The notes below the pieces were generated by a model that was not told where the DNA came from, ran no database searches, and saw nothing but the letters and a program-made list of their open reading frames with translations. The position numbers and the translations under genes were made by a program. From NCBI GenBank assembly GCA_015039465.1, contig MU130224.1, positions 581,561 to 645,560 on the forward strand: DNA of 64,000 bases, given 5' to 3'. Positions 1 through 10,261 of the stretch are shown piece after piece (within the stretch, counting starts at the first letter, position 1; the number at the start of each line of letters is the position of its first letter). Source of the stretch: Phlegmacium glaucopus (Eukaryota; Basidiomycota; Agaricomycetes; Agaricales; Cortinariaceae).

Positions 1-49
1 GTAAGTCTTTCCCATAGGTTGGTAAATATTTTAGTAATAGGTTTACCAG

Positions 50-2692
50 AACAATTATAATCTCGCTGGCGAAAGGCAGATGAAACTCCCTGTACGTCAA
101 AAACCAAACTCCAGTCCACTCTTTACCGGACGGAAAGATATACTCGATAAACTTGGGAAGATTTTTTGTCATCGCACTAATAGTAGACTGATGTCGAGGC
201 GCTTTTGTCTCCTCTGGGGAATGGGTGGGATTGGAAAGACTCAGGTCTGTCTCAAGTTCACAGAAGAAATGTCTGACAGGTGTGTTTCTCCACATTGCCA
301 TTTACAACACCCATTCATTTCTTGCTCTAGTTTTTCACACATACTCTGGATTGATGCCTCCTCTCATGAAAGTATGACAATGTCTCTCAAGGGGATATCC
401 AGCATTCCTGCTGCACATGCTTCAGGTGTGGATGGCTCAGTTGAATCTGTCCTCCAGTGGATATCCTGCATTAAAGATGAATGGTTGATGGTGTTTGATA
501 ATGCTGATGATCCTGCTCCTGAGGATGTGGCCAAGTTCTTTCCCTCAGGTAGCAGAGGTAATATTCTGATTACTAGTAGAAACAGATCCATGGGGAGGAT
601 CATATCATTTGAGAACAGCATTCATATCAGTGAAATGGGGGAAGCAGATGCTATATCTCTACTTCTCAATGCCAGCTGCTTGGATCCAGCTGGGCATGTA
701 GAAGCTGCTAGAAAGATTGTGGCTGAGCTTGGGTGCATTCCTCTGGCTGTTAACCATGCTGGTGCTTATATTGAAGCTGGGAAATGTGATATCAGTAGAT
801 ATCTGAGACAATTCTCCTTACATCGTCAGACTCTCATGACAGATGCTACATTCAGAGGAGCATCAAATTATGATCGAACAGTGTATGAGACTTGGGATTT
901 ATCTTTTAAAGAAATAGAAAGGAGAGCAGGTGGACAGTCCACTGTGGGAAATGCACAGGCAGCCCAGGCTGCAATTCTAATTCTTCAAATATGTGCCTTC
1001 TATCATCATAGCAATATTTCTAAAGCCATATTCCAATCTGCTGCAGAGGAGTCTGGTGAATATGTTGTTGATAGTGAGGTAGCTGAAACACTACCCCAGG
1101 CAATCACTTCACTGGATCACACTCTGTTTGCCTTGGACAATGATGGCCACTGGGATGACTTCATATATGGACAAGGGATTGGTGTACTTCTCTCTTTCTC
1201 CTTGATAAACAGAGGACCATCATCAGATACATTCTCTATTCATCCTCTAGTGCACTGCTGGAGTCAGCAGCAGATGTCAAAATCTGAACAGCAAAGAATA
1301 TGTCATATGGGAAGCACAATCTTGTCCTGTGCAATTCCACAGGGATTTACAAGTCAGAATTATGCCTTACGAGTGGTGATTTATGCACATATCAAGGCAA
1401 ATGAGTTGTATGGAAGTCAGATTGGACTTGTCAAGCAGTATTATGATGACAAATATGGAAATTTTGCATTAGTAATGAAGGAGAATGGAGACTGGAAGAA
1501 TGCAGAGCAGCTGGAAGTTCAAGTCATGGACATGAGGAAGAAGCTGCTAGGTGCAGAACATCCAGACACCCTCACAAGCATGGGAAATCTAGCAAGAACA
1601 TACAGTAATCAGGGAAGGTGGAATGAGGCAGAGCAGCTAGAGGTGCAAGTCATGGACATGAGGAAGCAGCTGCATGGTGCAGAACATCCATCCACTCTCA
1701 CAAGCATGGCAAATCTAGCAAGAACATACAGTGATCAGGGAAGGTGGAATGAGGCAGAGAAGCTGGAAGTTCAAGTTATGGACATAAGGAAGAAGCTACT
1801 TGGTGCAGAACATCCATCCACCCTCACAAGCATGGCAAATCTAGCAAGAAGATACAGTAATCAGGGAAGGTGGAATGAGGCAGAGCAGCTAGAGGTGCAA
1901 GTGATGGCCATGAGGAAGAAGCTGCTAGGTGCAGAGCATCCATCCACCCTCATGATCATGGGAAATCTAGCAAGAACATACAGTGATCAGGGAAGGTGGA
2001 ATGAGGCAGAGCAGCTGGAAGTTCAAGTTATGGACATGAGCAAGAAGCTGCTAGGTGCAGAACATCCATCCACTCTCACAAGCATGGCAAATCTAGCAAG
2101 AACATACAGTGATCAGGGAAGGTGGAATGAGGCAGAGCAGTTGGAGGTTCAAGTCATGGACATGAGGAAGAAGCTGCTTGGTGCAGAACATCCATCCACC
2201 CTTACAAGCATGGGAAATCTAGCAGGAACATACAGTGATCAAGGAAGGTGGAATGAGGCAGAGCAGCTGGAGGTTCAAGTTATGGACCTGAGAAAGAAGC
2301 TGCTAGGTGCAGAACATCCGTCAACTCTTATAAGCATGGCAAATCTAGCACGAACATACAGTGCTCAGGGAAGGTGGAATGAGGCAGAGCAGCTGGAGGT
2401 TCAAGTCATGGACAGGAGCAACAAGCTGCTAGGTGCAGAACATCCATCCACCCTTACAAGCATGGCAAATCTAGCAAGAACATACAGTGATCAGGGAAGG
2501 TGGAATGAGGCAGAGCAGCTGGAGGTTCAAGTCATGGACATAAGGAAGAAGCTTTATGGTGCAGAACATCCAGACACCCTCACAATCATGGAAAATCTAG
2601 CAAGCACATACAGTAATCAAGCAAGGTGGAGTGAGGCAGAGCGGCTGGATCTTCAAGTCATCAATATAAGAAACAGAATAGGAAGAGGCTGA
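50..2692 (+). CDS. NLR-1: NB-ARC / TPR STAND receptor, 5' end outside window
   Basis: This is a fungal NLR-like signalling ATPase; such proteins are thought to sense non-self or stress and oligomerise on activation. The window opens on an intron (GTAAGT at 1, acceptor at 49), so upstream exons are missing. The exon from 50 aligns in frame with exon 5 of NLR-2 and NLR-3. A second intron at 280-330 is 51 nt without a stop and can be mistaken for coding sequence; its phase and position match the same intron in the other two genes. Visible motifs: P-loop GMGGIGKTQ near 219-245, Walker B-like MVFDNADD, sensor-like ILITSRNRSMG, GLPL-like CIPLAVNHAGAY, and HPLVHCW ahead of the repeats. The C-terminus is ten 42-residue TPR (kinesin-light-chain-like) units, the first and last partial. 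It ends at TGA 2690-2692. The family call is firm; the ligand is unknown. Confidence 0.93.
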   Translation, partial: NNYNLAGERQMKLPVRQKPNSSPLFTGRKDILDKLGKIFCHRTNSRLMSRRFCLLWGMGGIGKTQVCLKFTEEMSDRCVSPHCHLQHPFISCSSFSHILWIDASSHESMTMSLKGISSIPAAHASGVDGSVESVLQWISCIKDEWLMVFDNADDPAPEDVAKFFPSGSRGNILITSRNRSMGRIISFENSIHISEMGEADAISLLLNASCLDPAGHVEAARKIVAELGCIPLAVNHAGAYIEAGKCDISRYLRQFSLHRQTLMTDATFRGASNYDRTVYETWDLSFKEIERRAGGQSTVGNAQAAQAAILILQICAFYHHSNISKAIFQSAAEESGEYVVDSEVAETLPQAITSLDHTLFALDNDGHWDDFIYGQGIGVLLSFSLINRGPSSDTFSIHPLVHCWSQQQMSKSEQQRICHMGSTILSCAIPQGFTSQNYALRVVIYAHIKANELYGSQIGLVKQYYDDKYGNFALVMKENGDWKNAEQLEVQVMDMRKKLLGAEHPDTLTSMGNLARTYSNQGRWNEAEQLEVQVMDMRKQLHGAEHPSTLTSMANLARTYSDQGRWNEAEKLEVQVMDIRKKLLGAEHPSTLTSMANLARRYSNQGRWNEAEQLEVQVMAMRKKLLGAEHPSTLMIMGNLARTYSDQGRWNEAEQLEVQVMDMSKKLLGAEHPSTLTSMANLARTYSDQGRWNEAEQLEVQVMDMRKKLLGAEHPSTLTSMGNLAGTYSDQGRWNEAEQLEVQVMDLRKKLLGAEHPSTLISMANLARTYSAQGRWNEAEQLEVQVMDRSNKLLGAEHPSTLTSMANLARTYSDQGRWNEAEQLEVQVMDIRKKLYGAEHPDTLTIMENLASTYSNQARWSEAERLDLQVINIRNRIGRG
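1580..2587 (+). repeat. TPR-coding tandem repeat of NLR-1, eight full 126-nt units
   Basis: Eight head-to-tail units of 126 nt (42 codons) each start with ATG-GSN-AAT-CTA and encode M-x-N-L-A-x-T-Y...QGRWNEAEQLEVQV...GAEHPSTL. The unit start at 1580 is followed by the next at 1706. Units are nearly identical apart from a few positions, such as the residues around MDMRKKL. The NLR-1 signature is LEVQV with HPSTLTS, against LQVQV with HPDTLKS in NLR-2 and NLR-3. Confidence 0.93.
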
Positions 2693-3340
2693 AGTGGTCA
2701 ATTTATTAAAATATAAAGTGTTTGTACTCTACTTCAATTGAAATATGTTTTGAAACAACATCAATGTCTGAATATTACCTGCATGAATATTTTAGATTGA
2801 TTATGATCATATCTTATCTTCCTGTATGCATCACAGGCCTAAGAGATGTTACTGGTCCAAGAGGTCCACAAATTATAATAATAGCACAGGTTGGTAAAAT
2901 CTTTTAAGGCCTTTTGACCTACCCCTCCCCCTCCTTCCAAAGGGGTATATTTTTATCCAAATTAGGTATGTTTTAATGAGATGTGGTCAGATCATCTAGT
3001 TATAGGTCATCTCCATATACTTTTTTTAACAATCTTTTATCCCTCAAAAACATAAATAACCTGGCTTGGACAGCAAATATGAACTTTATATAGCTATGTT
3101 ATAATACAAGGGCAGAAATCTGAAATACTGTCTGGTAGCAGGAAATGCATGTTAGTATATGGTGTAGTTCACTTAGTCACTGCCTAACATTTTACCACTT
3201 AAGAAAATTCCTGAATTTCTTAGTCCTCTTGCCAAACAACATATTTTTATGGTAAGAAATAATCCTTAAGAGGAATAGTCTTATGGTCAAAAACTGAGGG
3301 AGGAAAAAGTTTGATTTGAGCCAGATTGGCCAGCCTCTAA
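2693..3340. other. AT-rich 3' flank of NLR-1, no gene seen
   Basis: No supported coding sequence. A 61-codon ORF at 2722-2907 has no recognisable composition or domain. The stretch probably contains the NLR-1 3' UTR and decayed repeat DNA. Confidence 0.5.
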
Positions 3341-3344
3341 AACA

Positions 3345-3950
3345 AGGTACCTACATCAATCAAAATTGTAGCTACATTCTCTGGAATACATTGGTGTGAT
3401 TTGTATCGCTTAGAACTGAACTGCTTAACCTTTAGTTGAGCATCAACTGATCCCAATCCTGTCTGGTATGCATCCACTTAATGAAATAACCAATGTCCCC
3501 ATCAACAAATGGTTTGTATGGGAACTGAATCCAATGCTTTTGGTAAAATTTCCTTCAACCCATCAAAAGAGTAGTCACAATAGTCACAAAGATATTTTTT
3601 TACCATGCCCCAGAAGTATTCAATGGGGTTGAGCTCACAGTGGAATTTCAGCAAGAAGAGGCACAAGTGCCCTGCAGCTTTGATGGTCTCTTGAATGAGA
3701 TATTTTTGCTCTGTGGAGTCAGGTTGAAGCTCAAGTATCCATTTATTGCAGCATGCATTGGACTTGGACTTGGACTTGGACTTCCCTTTCAGACCTGATC
3801 ACTAAATACACATTCAGTGAGGACAGCCTTGATACCTTTTGGCTCATTTGGATTATCACTCTGATTTAATGGAAGCATCATTTGCTGAATAACTTTCTTG
3901 CCATCCCAAATGAACCAGCCATCATGCATACATGTTTGCTTTCCACCAGG
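3345..3950 (-). pseudogene. Degenerate DDE transposase C-terminal region
   Basis: The minus strand conceptually encodes MHDGWFIWDGKKVIQQM, then GIKAVLTECVF, a Lys/Ser run, CCNKWILELQPDS, AAGHLCLFLLKFHCELNPIE, YFWGMVKKYL and a tail rich in the expected SVPIQTI. The ELNPIEYFWG block is the conserved glutamate region of the DDE transposases common in Agaricomycetes (Tc1/mariner / IS630-like fold). In-frame stops occur, for example between the VFSDQV and KGKSK blocks and after PIQTIC, and no start or N-terminal DNA-binding part is visible. A GGACTT tandem run at 3763-3783 falls inside. It is a dead remnant and a possible past source for the TA-flanked elements nearby; that link is inference. Confidence 0.8.
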
Positions 3951-4008
3951 CCAAACATTCATTCAAGACATGAGCAATGTGTTCTCCAAGTAAGCTGAGT
4001 CTAGTGAT

Positions 4009-4180
4009 GCCAAAGTTTGGTTTGGTTCTGTTCTTCAACCATTTTTGAAGAACTGAGAACTGAACTGAAAGGTCTCCTGCTGAACTGAACCAGAACCAGA
4101 ACCAATAGAACTGGTTCCATTGGTTCAGTCCGGTTCTAGGACCGGTTCAAACTGTTGAACTGATAAAAAAAATTTAAATT
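4009..4180. mobile_element. Truncated end of a hAT-A type element with GAACTGGTTC array
   Basis: The end TAGTGATGCCAAAGTTTGG matches the end of the complete element at 42974-44639 (TAGGGATGCTGAAGTTTGG). It is followed by the same kind of array (AACTGAACC, GAACTGGTTC, AACCAGAACCAG). No partner end was found before 4355, so the copy looks truncated. Confidence 0.6.
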
Positions 4181-4362
4181 ATATTATTTTGGTATGGTAG
4201 GGTATGAGATACTCTATAGCATTAATAAAATACAAAAGATAACCCCCTATGAGAGGGGATGCTGTCATTGGGTGTTGTCATCATAGTGTACTAAAACATA
4301 CCTGTCAGGGATTACAGTGATGGTTCCAAAAATGCAGGTCAGGCTGTCAACTTGAAGATAAA

Positions 4363-5744
4363 TAGTGCTTGAAAGTCTGGTTAGGTCCGGTTATTGGGTG
4401 CCCAGGGGCTCTAACCATGACCGAGACCGGTTAGCCTTCGTCCCAGAACAAAAAATAACCTAACTGGACCACAACTAACCAGTTATAGTCAGTTATTTGC
4501 AGTTACTAGCCAGTTAGGACTGAAAAACTAAAATTTTGCGAAACACAGGCAAATAAGTCCATATATGTCTCAGTAAATATTATTTCCACTTATTTTAGCT
4601 TTAAGACAAGCCCAAGAACGCTTAATTTGGTGAAGAATTGACATATTTATGAAAATAATCTTAAAAATCTACTATTTTGACTAATATTTAGAGATTTGAC
4701 AATAACTCAGTCAAATTTTGAGTGTTTTTGATGTTCTTAGCAGGCACATTTTTAAGGGGTAAAATAGGGGCAGTTATAACTGGATATAACTGGTTATTTA
4801 ACTGCAAAATTGACAAACCCTAACTGCAGTTAGGTTAGGTTAGCTTTGCAGTTAGGTTGCAGTTACAGTCATTCACCGGTCAATGAGGCACCCAAATAAA
4901 GATCAGCCTCCAAAAATGTCAGTATTGGGGAGATAGACATTTTTACCTGAGAGACCTTTAGAGATACATGTCAGAGTATATAATATCAAATTAATATCTC
5001 AAATTTTGACTGTTGGATGGGATATCATGCCTTATCAGTCCGCTGAGCCAAGATCAGAGCCAAACCAGTCAATGAGGCAGATGTCACGGCTGCCTAATTG
5101 AGAAATTTGTGCTTAGTCACTATCACCACTGTCAACATCTCCTGGGTTGTGTCCTTTGTCTTCATCCACCTCCAAAGAGCAATGGTGCGTGCCATGAGGT
5201 CATCTTTCTCCTTTCTTGCTATTTGTGTCTTGATTGACCATGGTTTTTGTTGAGGATATGATAATTAGCCCTGACAGCTTACAAGGTGCCAAAAGCGGCA
5301 GTAGGTGACACAATGTGACAATCCTCATTGAGAAGTCCATTTCGTCAACAATTTCATCCTTTCAATCCATTTTGGCTTCCTGAAGAGTTGGATAAACCTT
5401 CAAACATGTGCATTTTGATTCATAAGGTATACTGTATTATATAAGGTCCAAAAAATGGTTCTTATATGAGATTTAGACTAGAGGCTGCACCAATATAAAT
5501 TCACTTTTTTGACAATGTGATACCTATTTGCATTTTCCAAGGGATCGGGACACTTCAGAACTTAAAGCTTTCAGAGAGGCATAGATATGATATATCAGAA
5601 CCCAACAAAAAGAAATCTAGATAGTTGCTTGAAATTTGAGCTCGGAAATGTGTTTTGACTCATTGAGTGGGGTGACTCATTGACCGGTGAATGACTGTAG
5701 GTTGCAGTTATTTTCCAGTTAACTAACCTAACTTCCAAGCACTA
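4363..5744. mobile_element. hAT-B: non-autonomous hAT-like element with 8-bp target duplication
   Basis: The left end is TAGTGCTTGAAAGTCTGG and the right end, reverse-complemented, is TAGTGCTTGGAAGTTAGG. Both sides are flanked by the same 8-mer AAGATAAA (4355-4362 and 5745-5752), as expected for hAT insertion. The subterminal DNA at both ends is a dense array of AACTGG, TAACTGGTTA, AACCGGTT and GTTAGGTTAG units. No transposase ORF is present. A second element (4866-5697) sits inside. Confidence 0.85.
4866..5697. mobile_element. Nested Tc1/mariner-like non-autonomous element
   Basis: The terminal inverted repeats start CAGTCATTCACCGGTCAATG and match over about 27 of 28 positions (left 4866-4893, right 5670-5697). 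The element is flanked by TA on each side (4864-4865 and 5698-5699), the standard Tc1/mariner target duplication. The 832-bp interior has no convincing ORF. It lies wholly inside hAT-B, so it inserted later. Confidence 0.8.
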
Positions 5745-5799
5745 AAGATAAATGAATCACAAAGTATTTTATGAGCAACAGCTGGTGTACCTTGGCCTA

Positions 5800-6820
5800 T
5801 GATGTTGCTTTTGACACTCCTAAGTTGTCATCCAATCATTTGTCATCCATCCATTCCATCCATTAGTCATCTGTTCATTTGTTGTGCATCCATTTGTTGT
5901 TTGTTTGTTTGTTGTCATTGGCTGGTTGTCATTCACTTGCTGTTTGTGGTCATTCACTCATCATTTGTTCATTGTTGTTCATTCATTGTTGTCATGTATT
6001 CATCATTGTTGCTTGTTTGTTGTTGTTTTTTCATCATTGTTGTTTGGTGGCATCATTTGTTGGTTGCCATTTGTCTGTTGTAGTTTAGATTAGAGTTAAG
6101 TTAGAATTATAAAACATACCTCCGGGTAGTGCTCATCATTGTGATTCATTCATTGTTGTCTGTCCATGTTTGTTCATCCATTTAGTCATTTGTCATCCAT
6201 TGAGCCATTCATCATCCATTGACTCAGAGTTGTTGGTCGTCGACTCGTCTGTTGAGTTGTTCATCGTCCATTCATTTATTCATTTTTATTCATTTGTTGT
6301 CACATATTTGTCCAGGTCTAAATGGGTGGTGAATGGGTCCAAATGGCGGTCGCCATTGTTATTGTTCATCTGCCAGTGTCATAGCTTTAGTACATTAGAA
6401 ATAAAATATTCATTTGCTCATTGGTGTTGTTTTCTGATTGGTGTTTGTTTGTCAACCTTGTTTGTTCACCTGGGACTGCGTTGTTCATTCACCTGTCATC
6501 ATCATCTGTCTATTCATTCATACATTCATTTGTTTGTTATTGTTGATCATCATCATTTGTTGTTGGGCACATTGATTCATTATCAATATTCACTCATTGT
6601 TGTCATTTGTTCATTATCATTTGTTTGTTGTCATTTGTTGTCATCCATTTGGCAGCTTTGTTCATCATCAGTTGCCTGTTGTAGTTTACATTAGAAATAA
6701 GTCAAAACCTAAAAAGTACCTTGGAAGGGGTAGTGTCCATGTCTGTTATTGCTGTGTTAATTGTCATTGTGATTATCGTTGTTGTGCTTATCATTGTCAT
6801 CCCTGTGTGATTTCATAGGC
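5800..6820. repeat. Low-complexity CATT/GTTGT block with intron-like boxes (minus strand)
   Basis: Plus-strand CATC/CATT/TTGTTG runs give several overlapping low-complexity ORFs that are not genes. On the minus strand the block is ATGACAACAA-type runs broken by boxes that resemble introns: GGTATG...CTAA...ACAACAG (about 6063-6123) and GGTACT...TCTAATG...ACAACAG (about 6675-6724). A related arrangement occurs at 37-38 kb. Confidence 0.55.
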
Positions 6821-7916
6821 ATATTGTATTAATTAAATCAAGAAACTTACCAAAATAACTTCCCTAGTAGTGGGGATGAACAATCCTTGTGAGTGTGACA
6901 TGATATGTGACAGCCCATTTCATGAGACATTGAGTTTCTGCTCACTACAACAACAAGATGATAAATATTCTGTTGTAGACACCTCAATAAAAGCATTTTA
7001 CATTGCCCTATAAGAGCCATTTTTTAATTATGTAATATTTGTTCCAAAAATGTGCAGTCACATGCAAACACCAGCCAAATTTGAGCCTCCAAAGTGTATG
7101 AACCATATCTCATGAAGGACTTTATGTATTGACTTAATTTTTGGGTGCTTTCCACTCAGAATTTTAATCTGAATTGAGCTATAAGAGCAGATTTCTTAAA
7201 TATGACCCCTATTAGTAAGATACACATGTAGAACACACAGTTTATGTACTTATATGACATAAAATAAATTTTCTAATCTTATAGGGTTTTTACTAGAAAT
7301 ATTTAGAGCAATTTTGATCTGCAAATCTAGTCACAGAGTGCTCTTGTTGCAGAGTTATAGCCAGAGCACTGTTTAGCACAGAGATTTGATCAGGCAAACC
7401 ACTACTTTCATGCAAATGGCAAAATGTTAAGTTTAAAACAAGGGAGTCACGTTGGAGTAACACCGGATTGGACGGAACGGAACTGGAACAAGTAACGGAA
7501 AGGACTTTGGCCTCAGCGTATGTGCTGTGCCGCCCAGCTCCTACAATGTCCTGATTTCGGAACCAGAAGAGAACAGAAAGACGGAAGACCTCAGTGACTT
7601 AGAGGACAAACAAGAGGAGGACACTAAGATGATATTTGAACTGAGGAAAAACATACAAGTTTCGAGTACTTAAATATAAAAGGAATAGCAACCGAAGTAT
7701 AGAATATAAATATAAAGTGCTGTGTTCTGCTCCCGGAAAAGGTCCTGCATTCTTGGGTGAATAATCCATGGCTGGTGTGCTGACTGATAGTGGGAAAGTG
7801 ATGACAAAGAAATAGTTGTTATGGTGAAGGTGTGGTAATGGGTTTGGAGTATTGTCGGAAGAGTCGGAATGATATGGAGAAGTCTCGGAGTCGGACATAG
7901 GAGGAGTAGAACCGGT
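6821..7916. other. Intergenic, possible retroelement leader, no gene assigned
   Basis: 6821-7440 is AT-rich with no feature recognised. 7440-7916 is more GC-balanced and has a minus-strand ORF (7599-7997) with no recognisable domain. It abuts the R1 repeat and may belong to a retroelement, but this was not resolved. Confidence 0.3.
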
Positions 7917-8337
7917 ATCGCGCACCAATACTGATTGGTAGCGTGAGAAGAAAGCTTCAAAGTCGCCATCATGAAAATAAGCGGACTTTGAATTCACTTA
8001 CCTATTTTGGAAGTGGCCCTGAATTGCGTTCCTGGTCGACAAATCATTCGTTCAACGTTATCACCCTCATTGCTCATCATATTCTCAATGTCTCACACTA
8101 TGCTCTCCATCGTTTTTACTATTGACATGCTCCTAAGCATCTACCATCCATTTGTTCCTTGGTTAGTGATCCAACAAAGCGATCAATCTACTATTTGCAT
8201 CGGTCATTGGCTCGCGTTTGTTTGTATCTTTGGTCCATCATTTCAAGAATGGCCCCTTTATGGACGCATCAACTACATCTCCCATTATGTAAAAGGCTTT
8301 GTCACCATTGTTGTGGCTATGGACCCACAAGTCTTCC
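7917..8337 (+). repeat. R1 LTR, 5' 420-nt fragment
   Basis: It is closely similar to the start of the R1 repeat at 11703 (CGCGCACCAATACTGATTGG, then the GTGAGAAGAAAGCTT block). Similarity stops after CACAAGTCTTC, where the Gypsy-1 LTR begins. Confidence 0.8.
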
Positions 8338-8548
8338 TGTTATGAACGTCTGGTACGCTCACAGCCCCCTTACTCATTTTCTCCCCTTTTTCCTATCGAT
8401 GCCCCTTTACACCATCGCTCCCCAACCTACCCTTTGCCCTACATCTTCTCTTGTACTATACATAGATATCGCTCCCGCTTCCTTTATCTCTGACTCGTAC
8501 CGACTCACATCCTTAGCATGGACCATCTCCCTATATCTGACTCGACCC

Positions 8549-8562
8549 TCTAGTATATAAGA
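8549..8562 (+). promoter_or_regulatory. TATA box of Gypsy-1 LTR
   Basis: AGTATATAAGAGCC lies in the LTR. The same motif is in the Gypsy-2 LTR at about 62390. Its position 200-230 nt into the LTR fits a U3 promoter. Confidence 0.6.
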
Positions 8563-9088
8563 GCCATACCCATAGCTACAATCCTTAGTTTAGACCTTCT
8601 GTATTCCTACGGTCTTAATCTACACAGCTTGCTCAGAACCTGCCATCCTCAGTCTTACTTGTTGAATACGATTGCAACTGTACAAACAGTCCCTAGTTAT
8701 TTGGTCTATTGGCCCAGCACTGAACGCGAGTGCAAGCTTATAGTCGCCGTAACAAAAGGTCTAAACTACTCTTGCGTCCGCTTCTCTAAGCGCAGACAAA
8801 CCTTACCCTCTGGAGCCCAACAAAACACACACTAGCCAACAAACCAGCAGTTACTTGGATCATCCTCGTAACCCGAACTCATGTGATTGCCTATATCAAC
8901 GGAGTCATAAGAAGATTGTGTGGTCGCCGATACCAACAGATCTCAAGAGATAATACACCACGACGTCAAAGGGCAAATACCAAGCCCCTATTGAGTCATC
9001 AGAAGAAGAAGAAGACACAACCAGAAGCAGTCAATCCGACACCGACAACGAAGAACCTCTTGAAGAAAAACTTCCCAAGCCTGAACGC

Positions 9089-10261
9089 ATGAGCCACAGC
9101 TCTACAACACAGCCAAGACAAGAACAAGTAGGAAGAACCCCTCGAACAACCGCAACAGACCAACCAGTTCCTCAGACACCATCAGCCCCTCAGCCTTTTA
9201 CCTCAGGAAAAGTCAAAACCCCACTATACACACCACCCATTCCTTTTGGACCCGAAGTACCCGTTCAACAACCAAAAACCAACTGGGATATAACTAGTGA
9301 CCACAAAGACGACAACGACAAAATGTCAAAAGAAGTACACATCAACCCCCCGCAGCCATACCATGGAGATCGAGACGGACTCCTATCCTTCCTTCAGGAC
9401 TGTCGAGTATACCTCTCTCTCAACGATTCAATCTACAACTCCGACAGCAAACAGATCATATTCATCCTCTCATTCCTCACCGGCGGAACTGCTAAAATCT
9501 GGAAAGAAACCTTCCTCGACGAATGTCTCGCTAGTACTCCTCCAGACTTTGGAAAATACCCAGACTTCGTCAACAAACTTAAAGAAGCATTCCTAGCTGC
9601 CGACGCCGAAGGAGAAGCAAGAGCCGCATTACGACAACTCAGACAAGGAACCAACTCGGTAGATGACTACATCACACAATTCAGAATCCTTGCTGGAAGA
9701 TCTAAAATCAAAGACGACAAAACTCTTATCGATTATTTTTCGGAAGGAATCCACACTTCTCTCCTCCAGAAAATCTACAGACTTGAGAACCCCCCTACAG
9801 CTATCAAAGACTGGTACACTAAAGCCTCTCGATTCGATCTTCAATACAAACGATGCAAGGAAATAACTCAGTGAAAAACTGGAAGCACCCCCCAAGCCAA
9901 GAAAACTTATCCTGCGCCACGCTATGTTAATCATCATCATGATCCCAATGCTATGGATATCGACACAACCGAGATCGACCGCCTCACTATAGAAGAACAT
10001 GAACAACACATGAAAGAACGAAGATGCTTCCATTGCCACAAGATAGGACACTTCACCCGAGAATGTCGCTCCAAGCAAAACAATGCCCCGAACACAAGCT
10101 CGAACTATGTCAAACCAAACGACAGCAGTTACAAGAAATTCAACAGATTCAAGAAGACAGCTGCTACCACCCAAGCCATGATACGCAACCTAGTTGAAGA
10201 TATGGATGTAGAAGAAAAAGAGAAGTTGATAGACGAAGTAGTCAAGGACCAGGATTTTTAG
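9089..10261 (+). pseudogene. Gypsy-1 gag with CCHC zinc knuckle, one nonsense mutation
   Basis: The capsid-type region covers residues 1-261, with the conserved retrotransposon gag core WKETFLDECL...DDYITQFRILAGRS. It is followed in the same frame by RRCFHCHKIGHFTRECR, a CCHC knuckle that binds RNA. The two parts are split by TGA at 9872-9874, where Gypsy-2 has CGA (Arg). The frame ends at TAG 10259-10261 in GATTTTTAGG. The pol frame lies one base back, so a -1 shift on the T run would join gag to pol. Confidence 0.87.

Noticed and set aside
280..330. Protein insertion between MSDR and SFSH in NLR-1
   Set aside because: It is an in-frame 51-nt intron at the position spliced in NLR-2 and NLR-3.
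5799..6694. Several overlapping plus-strand ORFs rich in Cys, His, Leu and Val
   Set aside because: They are translations of CATT/TTG simple repeats in three frames at once; no domain and no splice structure.
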